DNA of 64,000 nt. It comes from JAAZLS01 sp964585925 (GTDB lineage Bacteria > Bacillota > Dethiobacteria > DTU022). This document shows, piece after piece, positions 52,514-61,954 of this stretch; position 1 is the first letter of the stretch; each line of letters opens with the position of its first letter. A program made the position numbers and the translations under genes. The notes beneath the pieces were generated by a model. That model did not search any database. It saw nothing but the letters and a program-made list of their open reading frames with translations, and was not told where the DNA came from. The stretch covers positions 12,003 through 76,002 of the forward strand of contig CAZPFS010000004.1 in the NCBI GenBank assembly GCA_964585925.1, read 5' to 3'.

Positions 52514-54341
52514 ACATGTGCTGAAACGAATTCGCCTGCTGCTGGTGATGGTAATTGTCATTTTTGGCGTTCTTTCTTCCCGGCTGGCTTATCTGCAGAT
52601 AATTAAACACGATTATTACCGGTTCAGATCGGAGGAAAACCGGCTCACCAAGATCAACCTCCCCGCTCCCCGCGGTGAAATATGGGATCGTGTAGGAAAA
52701 CTCCTGGTTTCCAACCGGCCCGGCTTTGGTTTGTCCCTGATGGATCGGGGTGAGGGTTATGACCGGGAGAGTATTGAAATATTGAGTGACATTCTCGAGA
52801 TTGATCCCGACGACATTTACAGCGCCATCCAGGGGCAGTTGTACATGCGCTACCTGCCGCTGCAGCTGCAGCAGGATATTACCGAGGAAACCATTGCCCG
52901 GGTGTCGGAAAAAAGGTGGTTGTTGAAAGGGGTAAATATCGACATCCGCCCCATCCGTGACTATCGCTACCGGAGCACCCTGGCTCATGTGCTGGGTTTT
53001 TTGAGCCGGGGCACGGTCAGTGAATTTTTGCAACAGTCCTGGAAGGAAGGGGGGTATGATTACAAGCCCGGGGATCTGGTGGGCCAGGACGGACTGGAGC
53101 GGGTTTATGAGCTATACCTGCGGGGGACCGACGGGGAACAGCTAATTGAAACAAATTATCTTGGGCAGCCCATCAATTATATGGAACGCAAAGAACCCAT
53201 CCCGGGGAACAACCTCGTTCTGACCATAGATATAGCCTTACAGAAAGTGGCCGAAGAGGCCCTGCAGCGACGGATTGAAATTATAGCCGAGCAGGATAAA
53301 AACCGGTTTGTGGGGCGGGCTTCGGCGATCGTCATGGATCCGAACACCGGGGCCATACTGGCCATGGCCAACTGTCCCTCCTATGATCTGAACAGTGTAA
53401 GCAAAGAGTACGACCAACTGAGCCAGGATCCACTGAAGCCGATGATGAACAGCGCCATAAAAGGTCTCTACCCTATCGGTTCCACCTTCAAGATGGTCAC
53501 CGGGACGGCAGCTCTGGAGGAGGAAAAGATAAAGGACCGCGATATTGTCTACTGTCCCGGTGTGATCCGGTTGGCCGGGGATACGGTGGGCTGTTATAAA
53601 CACGCCGCCCACGGGGCGGTCAACCTTTATGATGCCCTGGCTCTGTCCTGCAACATCTATTTTTACCGGGCCGGTCTGGCAGTGGGGATTGACAAACTGG
53701 CCTACTATGCCCGGGAGTATGGCTTCGGCAGTCCTACCGGTCTGAAGGACCTGCCGGGGGAGGAGGAGGGGATCGTGGCCTCCCCCGAATACAAGGCTAA
53801 AATAACGGGAGGGGAACCCTGGTACGAGGCGGAGACCATGAGCGCGGCCATCGGGCAGACTTATCACAGCATTACCCCCCTTCAACTGGCCACCTATGTT
53901 TCGATTATTGCCAACGGCGGGAAACACTACCGGCCCTACTTGGTGCAGCGGGTGGAGGATTACCAGGGGAATACGATCCTGAATACGGAACCGGAAGTAC
54001 TCCGGGAGGCCGATATCTCCCCGCAGACTCTGCACATGATCCAGGAAGGGATGAGGCGGGTAACCCAGTCTTCGCCCCGGGCAGGAACCGCCTGGTACGA
54101 GTTTCGGGATCTGCCGGTAACCGCGGCGGCCAAAACCGGTTCCGCAGAGGTGGGTATAGGCAATGTCATCCCCGCGCACAGTCTTTTTGTGGGCTACGCC
54201 CCCTTTGAGAAGCCGGAGATCGCGGTGGCAGTGATCGTGGAGCACGGCGGGATTGGCGCAACCGGGGCCACCCCGGTCGCCAGCGAGATCATGCAGTACT
54301 ATTTTACGGGAGAGATCAAGGGGATAACTGACAATGATTGA
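52506..54341 (+). CDS. mrdA: Penicillin-binding protein 2 (elongasome transpeptidase)
   Basis: 611-residue class B PBP. One N-terminal span (LLLVMVIVIFGVLSSRLAYLQ), a pedestal domain with LPAPRGEIWDRVG, then the transpeptidase with SxxK in PIGSTFKMV, SxN in ALSCNIYF and KTG in AAKTGSAEVG. It crosslinks side-wall peptidoglycan with RodA. GTG start after GGGG, overlapping mreD; its 3' end overlaps rodA by eight bases. In many related clostridia minC-minD follow here, but they are absent. Confidence 0.96.
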   Translation: MNKHVLKRIRLLLVMVIVIFGVLSSRLAYLQIIKHDYYRFRSEENRLTKINLPAPRGEIWDRVGKLLVSNRPGFGLSLMDRGEGYDRESIEILSDILEIDPDDIYSAIQGQLYMRYLPLQLQQDITEETIARVSEKRWLLKGVNIDIRPIRDYRYRSTLAHVLGFLSRGTVSEFLQQSWKEGGYDYKPGDLVGQDGLERVYELYLRGTDGEQLIETNYLGQPINYMERKEPIPGNNLVLTIDIALQKVAEEALQRRIEIIAEQDKNRFVGRASAIVMDPNTGAILAMANCPSYDLNSVSKEYDQLSQDPLKPMMNSAIKGLYPIGSTFKMVTGTAALEEEKIKDRDIVYCPGVIRLAGDTVGCYKHAAHGAVNLYDALALSCNIYFYRAGLAVGIDKLAYYAREYGFGSPTGLKDLPGEEEGIVASPEYKAKITGGEPWYEAETMSAAIGQTYHSITPLQLATYVSIIANGGKHYRPYLVQRVEDYQGNTILNTEPEVLREADISPQTLHMIQEGMRRVTQSSPRAGTAWYEFRDLPVTAAAKTGSAEVGIGNVIPAHSLFVGYAPFEKPEIAVAVIVEHGGIGATGATPVASEIMQYYFTGEIKGITDND

Positions 54342-55440
54342 TCACCGACTGATCAAAAATTTCGATCTGCGCCTGTTTTTGGTGCTGGTGGCCCTGTGCC
54401 TGATGGGCCTGCTCACTCTCTATAGTGCCACTTACGGCCTGGAGGAGGGAGGGGACCCGCTGCACTTTGTAAAAAGACAGACCCTGTGGCTGGGAGTGGG
54501 GTTTGCCGGAATGTTTCTGATCTGCCTGATCGATTACGTCAATTTTTTTAGCTGGGCCAGATATATTTATCTGGGCGGCCTTTTTTTGCTGGGTCTGGTT
54601 CTGTTTGCGGGAAAATCCGCGGGCGGAGCCATGCGCTGGATATCCCTGGGCGCTTTTGATCTGCAGCCTTCGGAGGTGGCCAAGATCTGCCTGATTATTT
54701 TCCTGGCCCGGCTGTTAGCCGACAAAAAAGAGGGATTATATTATTTCTCGGGGCTGCTGCCGGCACTGGCCGCCACGGGCTTGCCGATGCTGCTGGTATT
54801 TTTACAGCCCGATCTAGGCACCTCACTGGTATTTATCGCCCTGTTATTGGTAATGCTGCTGGTGGCAGGGGCCCGTTCCCGCTACCTATGGGGGCTGCTG
54901 GCAACCGGAGCAGCCCTGACTCCCGTGTTGTGGCATTATTTGGAAAATTACCAGAAGATGCGGCTGATGGTATTTATAGATCCGGGGATGGATCCCACCG
55001 GTTACGGTTGGCAGCTGATGCAGTCCATGATCGCCATCGGTTCGGGAGGGCTCCTTGGTAAGGGCTTTATGGGCAGCACCCAAGTCCGGCTTCAATTTTT
55101 ACCGGTGCACTACTCAGATTTCATCTTCTCAGTGTTGGGAGAAGAGGCGGGCTTTATCGGTGCTTTTGGCCTGCTGATCCTTTACTTTCTGCTGATCTAC
55201 CGGATACTCTGGATCGGCATCCACTCTAAGGATCATTTTGGGGCCCTGATCTGCTGTGGGGTGGCGTCCATGTTCGCCTTCCAGGTGATGGTCAATGCCG
55301 GGATGACCATCAGCATCATGCCGGTAACCGGAATACCCCTTCCCTTCATGAGCTACGGCAACAACGCCTTGTTGGTGAACCTGGCCGCAATGGGCCTGGT
55401 TTTCAACGTAGGTATGCGCCGCCACAAAATCCAATTTTAA
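54334..55440 (+). CDS. rodA: SEDS-family glycosyltransferase RodA
   Basis: 368 residues with about ten spans. LTLYSATYG, AGGAMRWISLGAFDLQPSEVAKI, FLQPDLGTSLVFIALLLVML and the C-terminal MPVTGIPLPFMSYGNNALLVNLAAMGLVFNV are SEDS landmarks (catalytic Asp in the QPDLG segment region). It polymerises lipid II with MrdA. The 162-base gap downstream has a weak hairpin (55459-55498) and no gene. Confidence 0.96.
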   Translation: MIDHRLIKNFDLRLFLVLVALCLMGLLTLYSATYGLEEGGDPLHFVKRQTLWLGVGFAGMFLICLIDYVNFFSWARYIYLGGLFLLGLVLFAGKSAGGAMRWISLGAFDLQPSEVAKICLIIFLARLLADKKEGLYYFSGLLPALAATGLPMLLVFLQPDLGTSLVFIALLLVMLLVAGARSRYLWGLLATGAALTPVLWHYLENYQKMRLMVFIDPGMDPTGYGWQLMQSMIAIGSGGLLGKGFMGSTQVRLQFLPVHYSDFIFSVLGEEAGFIGAFGLLILYFLLIYRILWIGIHSKDHFGALICCGVASMFAFQVMVNAGMTISIMPVTGIPLPFMSYGNNALLVNLAAMGLVFNVGMRRHKIQF

Positions 55441-55602
55441 TAAGACATGAAGACAGCCCCCCTGCTGCTTGCCTCCCCGGTGATTGAAACAACAGGGGTG
55501 GTTCTTTGTCCTGCATTGTAAAGGGGTAATAAATTGATACCGCCGCCAATATATATGATCGAGGACAACCAGTAAAATACCATCATTGAAGCGGCGGGAT
55601 TT

Positions 55603-56385
55603 ATGATGAGAAGAAGAAGAAGGGTACCGGTTTCAAGTCTTCGGGCCTCGCTGGGAGAAAGGATTCGATCCCGGGATAAATCCACCGATTTAGATTGGGA
55701 AAGTGAATTCAAGGTTCGGAGACCTTCCTTGTTGCGGTTGATATTTGATCAGATGCACCGTCACCTGAAATTAAAAATATCCATTGCGGTAGTGGTGGTT
55801 TTTGTGTGTGCTTTGTTGCAGTATGTTGATATTCCTCGAATCCATTCCATTGTGGGTGCACTCAGGTATGTTACCGATCATAACCTTGACCTGCGCCGAA
55901 CTGCCGGGAACTACATCCCGGCATTTAAGCTGGCCTGGCAGGAGCGCAAGCTGCCTGACCTGGGCCTGGGGCCGGCCTATAACCGGTCTACAGGGGGAAT
56001 TCTGCCCCTCGACGGGAAATTGGAGGGCAAGTTTGGCCTGCGGGTTGTTCCCGATACCGGCCAAGAGGAGATGCATTACGGGATAGATCTCAGCGCGCCC
56101 GAGGGAGCCCCGGTTAAGGCGGTGCTGGCCGGAAAGGTGGAGGAAATTTTTCTCGGGGAGATGGCCGGACTACTGGTGGCTCATGGGGGCGGGTGGCAGA
56201 CGATCTACCGGGGTCTAAAGACCACTGCTGTCACCACCGGCGATCTGGTTGAGGAGGGCGCGATCCTGGGGACGCTCGGCACTTTTGGTAAGCAGGAAGC
56301 GCCGACTCTGCACTTTGAACTCCGTTACCAGGAGCGGCCGGTGGAACCCCCTGCCGAATGGGTGAAACAGTTTGAAAATGGCTAG
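55603..56385 (+). CDS. spoIVFA: SpoIVFA-like M23 protein, catalytically degenerate
   Basis: 260 residues. A basic cytoplasmic N-terminus (MMRRRRR), one membrane span (ISIAVVVVFVCALLQYV) and a LytM/M23 domain at the C-terminus. The first zinc motif is kept (HYGIDLSAPEG), but the HxH motif reads TLHFEL, with Thr in place of the first His, so peptidase activity is doubtful. This matches SpoIVFA, the inhibitor/scaffold of the SpoIVFB protease in sigma-K processing. It overlaps the M50 protease gene by eight bases. Confidence 0.85.
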   Translation: MMRRRRRVPVSSLRASLGERIRSRDKSTDLDWESEFKVRRPSLLRLIFDQMHRHLKLKISIAVVVVFVCALLQYVDIPRIHSIVGALRYVTDHNLDLRRTAGNYIPAFKLAWQERKLPDLGLGPAYNRSTGGILPLDGKLEGKFGLRVVPDTGQEEMHYGIDLSAPEGAPVKAVLAGKVEEIFLGEMAGLLVAHGGGWQTIYRGLKTTAVTTGDLVEEGAILGTLGTFGKQEAPTLHFELRYQERPVEPPAEWVKQFENG

Positions 56386-57256
56386 TTTGCCTCTGGGCAC
56401 ACTCGGGGGGATCCGGCTAAAACTGAACCTGCTGTGGGTGGTGTTTGTATTTATCTGGGGGGCGGCCGGGCTCCTGCCCCAGTTAGCGATTGTTATCTGT
56501 TCCCTGGCTGTTCATGAATTGGCCCATATTCTGGTCGCCCGCACCCTTGGAATCAAAATGACGGAGATAGAGCTGTATCCCTTTGGAGGGGTATCCAGAA
56601 TTTCTGAACAGCTGGAGTTGGAGCCGTTCGTGGAGCGGCGGCTGTCCCTGGCCGGCCCTTCGGCCAACCTGGTGTTGGCGGCACTGGCGGTAATGCTTCA
56701 CAACCGCGGCCTTTGTAATCGGGAGCTGCTGCAATTCGTAATAGAATCCAATCTGGTACTGGCCATATTCAACCTGTTGCCGGCGATGCCTTTGGACGGG
56801 GGCCGGGTGCTTCGCTCATATCTGGCGCCGGTTATGGGTTACCGGAAGGCCACAGAAAAGGCGGCGCGGGTCGGACAATTCCTGGCGGCAACCATGTTGG
56901 CGTCCGGGCTGATCGGGGTATATACAGGCTGTTTCAACTGGTCCCTGATGCTGGCCGGGCTGTTTTTATTTGTCGCCTCATCCCGGGAAAGGGGCCAGGC
57001 CGTATACACATTCATCCGATCCTTGATGTCCAAAGAGAGTGAGCTCTTAAAAAAAGGATGTCTCCGGGGCGAGCAGTTGGTGGTTCTGGAGGAAACGAGG
57101 CTGCTGGAAATTTTTCGCCTGTTTTCTCCCCAGCGATATCATTTTATACTGATCCTGGATCGTTCCCAGCGGCTTCGAGGCGAGATATCTGAAAGCACGC
57201 TGGTCAAGGCCGCTCTTACAAAGGGCCTGGATATACCGGTCAAGCAAATCCTCTGA
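56378..57256 (+). CDS. spoIVFB: SpoIVFB-like M50 intramembrane metalloprotease
   Basis: 292 residues. Zinc motif HELAH in LAVHELAHILVARTLG and the second site NLLPAMPLDGGRVLRS are as in SpoIVFB, which cleaves pro-sigma-K. Several membrane spans are followed by a C-terminal domain of about 85 residues that looks CBS-like (FHFILILDRSQRLRGEISEST region), a known ATP-sensing part of SpoIVFB. ATG 56378 lies within the end of spoIVFA; TTG 56372 is an alternative. The pair supports endospore formation. Confidence 0.9.
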   Translation: MASLPLGTLGGIRLKLNLLWVVFVFIWGAAGLLPQLAIVICSLAVHELAHILVARTLGIKMTEIELYPFGGVSRISEQLELEPFVERRLSLAGPSANLVLAALAVMLHNRGLCNRELLQFVIESNLVLAIFNLLPAMPLDGGRVLRSYLAPVMGYRKATEKAARVGQFLAATMLASGLIGVYTGCFNWSLMLAGLFLFVASSRERGQAVYTFIRSLMSKESELLKKGCLRGEQLVVLEETRLLEIFRLFSPQRYHFILILDRSQRLRGEISESTLVKAALTKGLDIPVKQIL

Positions 57257-57417
57257 ATTTTTACAAGTCAAGGTGCACCGGGTCTCACAACCCCTAAAAG
57301 AAATTTGATATTTCTGTTGTTCTCCGGTTGAAGGAAAGCAGCGACGACCCTGCCTGGCCGTGCAGGATAGGATATGTCTCGTCTTTTCAGCGGTCAACGC
57401 CTTCGCAGACACCCTAC

Positions 57418-57446
57418 TTGAAGTTGTCCCGGGAACAGGATAATAT
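57418..57446 (+). promoter_or_regulatory. Putative promoter upstream of the small ORF and radical SAM gene
   Basis: TTGAAG (57418-57423), 17 bases, TAATAT (57441-57446). Transcription near 57453 would start about 19 bases before the small ORF. It lies in the 330-base gap 57257-57587; its first 160 bases show nothing recognisable. Confidence 0.45.
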
Positions 57447-57471
57447 ATTAAGCAAACGGTAATGGTAGTAT

Positions 57472-57591
57472 ATGGACTGGCTGGCAGTGCCGTTATTTAT
57501 TTACATGGGGGCGGGTTTTATCTGTTTGGTTTGTCATGAAGGAAAGAAAATTTTGATATACAGGCGGTACCGGGAGGAGAAGGGCGGTTGA
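57472..57591 (+). CDS. Small single-span membrane protein (39 aa), hypothetical
   Basis: ATG 57472 to TGA 57589-57591. The product MDWLAVPLFIYMGAGFICLV followed by CHEGKKILIYRRYREEKGG is one hydrophobic helix with a basic, charged C-terminus, the layout of an inner-membrane microprotein with positive-inside topology. The TGA overlaps the TTG start of the radical SAM gene (TTGA), suggesting translational coupling. A promoter-like sequence lies just upstream, but the ribosome-binding site is weak. No family was recognised. Confidence 0.5.
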   Translation: MDWLAVPLFIYMGAGFICLVCHEGKKILIYRRYREEKGG

Positions 57592-59393
57592 ATTTTAAAC
57601 CGAAATTGCAGGAGCTATTGCCGCAGGTTCAAAAGCCCGCCCGCTATGTGGGCAATGAATGGAATTCAGTAAAAAAAGATCACCGGGAAATAGCGGTCAA
57701 AGCGGTTCTGGCCTTCCCCGATCTTTATGAGGTGGGCATGTCCAACCTGGGCCTGCAAATACTGTACAAAGCGGTTAACCGCCACCAGAACTTATTGCTT
57801 GAGCGGGCCTTTGCCCCGGCGGCAGATATGGAAGAGCTGATGCGCCGATATAAAATACCCTTATTTTCACTTGAGAGCCATGTGCCGGTAAAAGAATTTG
57901 ATCTGCTGGGTTTTTCGCTGCAGTATGAGCTCAGCTTTACCAATGTCCTGAACATGCTTGATCTGGCGGGTATTCCCATATATTCGGAAAAACGCGACAA
58001 GGGGCCGCTGATTATCGGCGGGGGCCCCGCTGCATTTAATCCCGAGCCCTTGGCTCCTTTTTTCGATCTTTTCCTGTTGGGAGATGGAGAGGAAGCTTTT
58101 CCGGAAATATTGCGCAGATTAAGTGATCTTAATCGGGAAGGATCAAAGCGGCATGAGATTTTATTGGCTTTGTCCTCTCTTCCCGGGGTGTATGTCCCAT
58201 CACTGTACAAGCCGCGTTACAAGGGGGGCATTTTTCAGGGATTGGAGCGTCTTGACCCGTCCGCTCCGGAGGTAATTCATAAAAGGATCGCCGCCGATTT
58301 AAACCGGATGCCCTACCCTACCAAGCCGGTGGTTCCCTATACCGAACCGGTCCATGACCGAGCGGTTCTGGAACTGTTCAGAGGTTGCGCCAGGGGGTGC
58401 CGGTTTTGTCAGGCGGGAATTATTTACCGCCCGGTGCGCAGACGGCAACGGGCGGAGCTGGTCAAACTGGCCGGAAAGATCGTGGAATCCACCGGCTATG
58501 ACGAGTTGTCGCTGGCTTCACTGAGCAGCGCCGATTATCCCCAAATTGACCTGTTGATAAAGCAGCTTCAACAGGAGATCCCCGGAGGGGAGGTTAAGCT
58601 TACCCTTCCTTCACTGAGGGCCGATTCTTTTTCGGTGAAACTCTCCGGCCTGGTCCGGCAGGGCCGCCAGGGCAGCTTGACTTTTGCTCCCGAGGTGGCC
58701 ACAGATCGCCTGAGAGAAATCATAAAGAAAGACATTTCAGAGCAGGATCTTTTTCAGGCTATCGGCGAGGCGGTTGAAATGGGCTGGCAGAAATTTAAGC
58801 TATATTTTATGATCGGTCTTCCCGGTGAGCAGGAGGAGGACGTTCGGGCAATTATCGATCTCTGCCAAAGAATTGCCGGAACGTTCAAGTCCCGGCTGAT
58901 GGGCCGGTTGCGCCTGTCAGCAAGTGTTTCCACCTTTATTCCGAAGGCTCATACTCCCTTTCAGTGGGAACCGCAGTTGGAACTGGGTGAGGTGCGCCGC
59001 CGCCAGAATATATTGATCCAAGGATTCAAAAGGTTAAAAGGGGTAAATTTAAGTTGGCATGATGCCGAATCGAGTTTTATGGAGGCGGTGCTGGCCAGGG
59101 GCGATCGGGAACTTGCCCCCGTATTGGAACGGGCCTGGCTGAAGGGAAGCCGTTTTGACAGTTGGTCCGATTATTTCTCACTTCCTAGGTGGCGGGAGGC
59201 TTTTAAAGATTGTTTAAAAAATCCGGAGAACTACGCCTACCGCCGGTTCGGCTATGAAGATCCCCTGCCCTGGGATCATCTGGGCACGGGAGTCGGCAAA
59301 CCGGTGCTGGTTCGGGAACATCGCCGGGCAATGGAATCCGGGCGAGCAGAAAATACCAAAGGAGCGCTGCCCGATGATTCGTCTGATTTTTAG
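57588..59393 (+). CDS. B12-binding-domain radical SAM protein (TIGR03960 type)
   Basis: 601 residues. An N-terminal part related to cobalamin-binding domains (DLYEVGMSNLGLQILYKAVN, IIGGGPAAFNPEPLAPFFD) precedes a radical SAM core with the cluster motif CARGCRFCQ (CxxxCxxC, near residue 270) and LSLASLSSADYPQI. The reaction is unknown. The gene is conserved next to a DUF2344 gene and rng in Firmicutes, which hints at an RNA-modification or ribosome-linked role; this is inference. TTG start after GGGAGGAG. It overlaps the next gene by 20 bases. Confidence 0.9.
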   Translation: MNFKPKLQELLPQVQKPARYVGNEWNSVKKDHREIAVKAVLAFPDLYEVGMSNLGLQILYKAVNRHQNLLLERAFAPAADMEELMRRYKIPLFSLESHVPVKEFDLLGFSLQYELSFTNVLNMLDLAGIPIYSEKRDKGPLIIGGGPAAFNPEPLAPFFDLFLLGDGEEAFPEILRRLSDLNREGSKRHEILLALSSLPGVYVPSLYKPRYKGGIFQGLERLDPSAPEVIHKRIAADLNRMPYPTKPVVPYTEPVHDRAVLELFRGCARGCRFCQAGIIYRPVRRRQRAELVKLAGKIVESTGYDELSLASLSSADYPQIDLLIKQLQQEIPGGEVKLTLPSLRADSFSVKLSGLVRQGRQGSLTFAPEVATDRLREIIKKDISEQDLFQAIGEAVEMGWQKFKLYFMIGLPGEQEEDVRAIIDLCQRIAGTFKSRLMGRLRLSASVSTFIPKAHTPFQWEPQLELGEVRRRQNILIQGFKRLKGVNLSWHDAESSFMEAVLARGDRELAPVLERAWLKGSRFDSWSDYFSLPRWREAFKDCLKNPENYAYRRFGYEDPLPWDHLGTGVGKPVLVREHRRAMESGRAENTKGALPDDSSDF

Positions 59394-60111
59394 CTTTACC
59401 AGGGGGGAGGAGCTCAAATATCTTTCTCACCTTGACTTAATGCGTCTGTTTATACGAGCCCTGCGCCGGGCGGGGATACCGGCGGATTTCAGCCGGGGGA
59501 TTACCCCCCGTCCGCGCATAAGTCTGGCGGTGCCGCTTCCGGTAGGGGTTACCGCCGGCCGGGAGTATGGGGAAATCGTTTTAAGAGAAAGCGCTTCCCC
59601 AAAACAGTTTGTGGAAAACCTTAACCGCCAGTTTCCGCCTGGAATTTTCATCACCGGGGCCAGGGAGACGGAGATCGAGGCAAGGTCGCTCAGTGCGCTG
59701 ATAAATTGTGCTTCATACCGGGCCGACCGGCAGGATAACCGCCCCGCCCCGCTTTCCCGGTGGCAGGCGGCGGCGGAGGATCTGCTGGCCAGGCCGGAAA
59801 TTATAATCAACCGGGACGGGCGGCCGGGAAAAAACCTGAAGCCGGTGAATATCCGGCCCTATATTTATAGCCTGACTGTAGATGCCCTGTCGGCAGCAGA
59901 AACGATCACGGCCCGGATGCTTCTAAAGGTGGGGAGCCTTGGCGGTGTTTCCCCATCCGTGGTGCTGCGGCAGCTGGCCGGTAAAGCCGGCGAACCGGAA
60001 GAGCCATGGCGGTGGAAAATTCACCGCGAGGGGCTTTATATTTACGGGGAAAAGCTAACCCAGCCTTTTCCCGAAGGAGGCAACTGTTTTTGGATAAGAA
60101 GATCATCGTAA
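59374..60111 (+). CDS. DUF2344 (TIGR03936) family protein
   Basis: 245 residues from ATG 59374, nine bases after AAAGGAG. N-terminal FSFTRGEELKYLSHLDLMRLFIRALRRAGIP and RPRISLAVPLPVGV are the family signature. It often occurs fused or adjacent to the TIGR03960 radical SAM protein, so the two probably act together on one substrate. The C-terminus is less conserved. It overlaps rng by 22 bases. Confidence 0.9.
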   Translation: MIRLIFSFTRGEELKYLSHLDLMRLFIRALRRAGIPADFSRGITPRPRISLAVPLPVGVTAGREYGEIVLRESASPKQFVENLNRQFPPGIFITGARETEIEARSLSALINCASYRADRQDNRPAPLSRWQAAAEDLLARPEIIINRDGRPGKNLKPVNIRPYIYSLTVDALSAAETITARMLLKVGSLGGVSPSVVLRQLAGKAGEPEEPWRWKIHREGLYIYGEKLTQPFPEGGNCFWIRRSS

Positions 60112-61790
60112 ATTTTGATTACCGCGCCACCAGGGTGGCGGTAATGGAAGACAACAAGCTGGTGGAATTATATATAGAAAGATCCCTACAAAACCGGGTG
60201 GTAGGCAATATTTACAAAGGCCTGGTGGCCAATGTCCTGCCGGGAATGCAGGCGGCATTTGTCGATATCGGGATGGAGAAAAACGCGTTCTTGTATGTGG
60301 ATGATGTTTTCAGCGATTTAAACGAAGACGACTTGGCGCCCCCCCCCCGCAGCCAGCGGCATGAACCCATAGAAAAGCTGCTGAAGGCCGGGGAAGAAAT
60401 CATGGTGCAGGTAATCAAAGAACCTTTCGGGAGCAAGGGTACCCGAGTAACCTGCTCCGTTACCCTGCCCGGGCGTTACCTGGTTCTGGTACCGGGGGCC
60501 GATCATATAGGAATTTCCAGGAGGATTGAAAACCAGTCGGAAAAGGAACGGCTCAAGCAGGAGACCGAGCAGATTAAACCGGAAGGTCACGGGCTGATTG
60601 TCAGGACGGTGGCGGAAGGGGCGCCAAAGGCGGTGCTGCAGAAGGATTTGCAATTTTTGCTGCAGCTGTGGCAGAGGGTGTCCGGCCGATTTCAGCAGAA
60701 AGAGGCCCCGGCGGTAATATATCAGGATCTGGCCCTGACCTGCCGCATTGCCCGGGATCTTCTGACGGATGAGGTAAACTCATTTTTGGTTGACAACAGG
60801 CAGGAACATGAACGGGTAATGGAGATCCTGGATTACATTTCACCCCATTTAAAGAAAAAGGTGGCCCTCTATCAGGAACAAGTCCCTATTTTTGAACGTT
60901 ATGGGGTGGAGAAAGAGATTGGAAAAGCTTTGGAACGCCAGGTATGGCTTAAAAGAGGCGGCTACGTAGTTTTTGATGAGACCGAAGCGCTGACAGTAAT
61001 TGATGTCAACACGGGGCGCTATACCGGACGCCGCAACCTGGCGGAAACCATATTGAAAACCAACCTGGAAGCTGCGGCGGAAATAGCCCGCCAGATCAGG
61101 CTTCGCGATATCGGAGGAATCATCGTAATTGACTTTATTGATATGAACCTGGAAGATCATCGCCAAAAAGTTTTGGATTGGTTGAACCAATGCTTAAAAC
61201 GCGACCGCACCAAAACTTATGTGCTGGGGATCACCAGCCTGGGCTTGGTGGAGATGACCCGTAAAAAGGTCCGACAGGATCTGTCGGCGGTGCTTCAACA
61301 GCCCTGCCCGCATTGCAATGGAACGGGGCGGGTGCTTACCCCGGTGGTAGTGAGTACCCGCATCGAAGGGGAACTGAAAAAACTGCTCCCCAAAGAGAAG
61401 GACGAGGCGATGCTGATTGAGATGCACCATGAGGTTGCGTCGCTGGTCATCGGCACCGGCGGCAGCCACCTTAAAAAACTGGAAGAAGAGCTGGGCAAGC
61501 ATATATTTGTGAGAGGGATCGAGGATTTGCATATGGAGAAGTACCGGATTGTAGCCACCGGGAGCCTGGAGGAGATTAAAAAAATGGCCCTGCCGGTAGC
61601 GTTGGGGGAGGTAATGGAAGTGCTGATCGAGGAGACTCATAGTACCAATATCAGCCACGGCATTGCCCGCCTGCAGGGCTATGTGATCAATGTGGAAGGG
61701 GCCGGGGAATCGGTGGGCCAGAAATTAACGGTGGAGATAACGGAGGTCAGCCGCACCTTTGCCCGGGCGATAATGATAAACCCCGGCTGA
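60090..61790 (+). CDS. rng: Ribonuclease G/E family
   Basis: 566 residues from TTG 60090, nine bases after AAGGAGG. An N-terminal S1 domain (NRVVGNIYKGLVANVLPGMQAAFVDIG) with a long insertion is followed by the catalytic DNase I-like domain with VIDVNTGRYTGRRN and IVIDFIDM (Mg-binding Asp residues), the zinc-link CPHCNGTGRV and a C-terminal KH-like extension. It processes rRNA and mRNA 5' ends. No degradosome scaffold tail is present, so it is closer to RNase G in size. A strong terminator follows, and the usual rplU-rpmA-obgE genes do not. Confidence 0.94.
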   Translation: MDKKIIVNFDYRATRVAVMEDNKLVELYIERSLQNRVVGNIYKGLVANVLPGMQAAFVDIGMEKNAFLYVDDVFSDLNEDDLAPPPRSQRHEPIEKLLKAGEEIMVQVIKEPFGSKGTRVTCSVTLPGRYLVLVPGADHIGISRRIENQSEKERLKQETEQIKPEGHGLIVRTVAEGAPKAVLQKDLQFLLQLWQRVSGRFQQKEAPAVIYQDLALTCRIARDLLTDEVNSFLVDNRQEHERVMEILDYISPHLKKKVALYQEQVPIFERYGVEKEIGKALERQVWLKRGGYVVFDETEALTVIDVNTGRYTGRRNLAETILKTNLEAAAEIARQIRLRDIGGIIVIDFIDMNLEDHRQKVLDWLNQCLKRDRTKTYVLGITSLGLVEMTRKKVRQDLSAVLQQPCPHCNGTGRVLTPVVVSTRIEGELKKLLPKEKDEAMLIEMHHEVASLVIGTGGSHLKKLEEELGKHIFVRGIEDLHMEKYRIVATGSLEEIKKMALPVALGEVMEVLIEETHSTNISHGIARLQGYVINVEGAGESVGQKLTVEITEVSRTFARAIMINPG

Positions 61791-61818
61791 TAAACACCAT
61801 AATATTTGGGATATATGA

Positions 61819-61850
61819 GAGCGGGATTGATTGATCCCGTTCTTTTTTTT
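61819..61850 (+). terminator. Intrinsic terminator after rng
   Basis: GAGCGGGAT (61819-61827) pairs with ATCCCGTTC (61834-61842; eight Watson-Crick pairs and one G-U) around TGATTG, followed by eight T. Confidence 0.92.
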
Positions 61851-61954
61851 CACCTCCAATCAGGGGTTTAAATATGTTGTAGTTTGGGAAAATAACTGTA
61901 AGTGTTTTGGTTGCAGTGCCTTTACCACACTATCATTTGAGAAGGGTGAATTCC

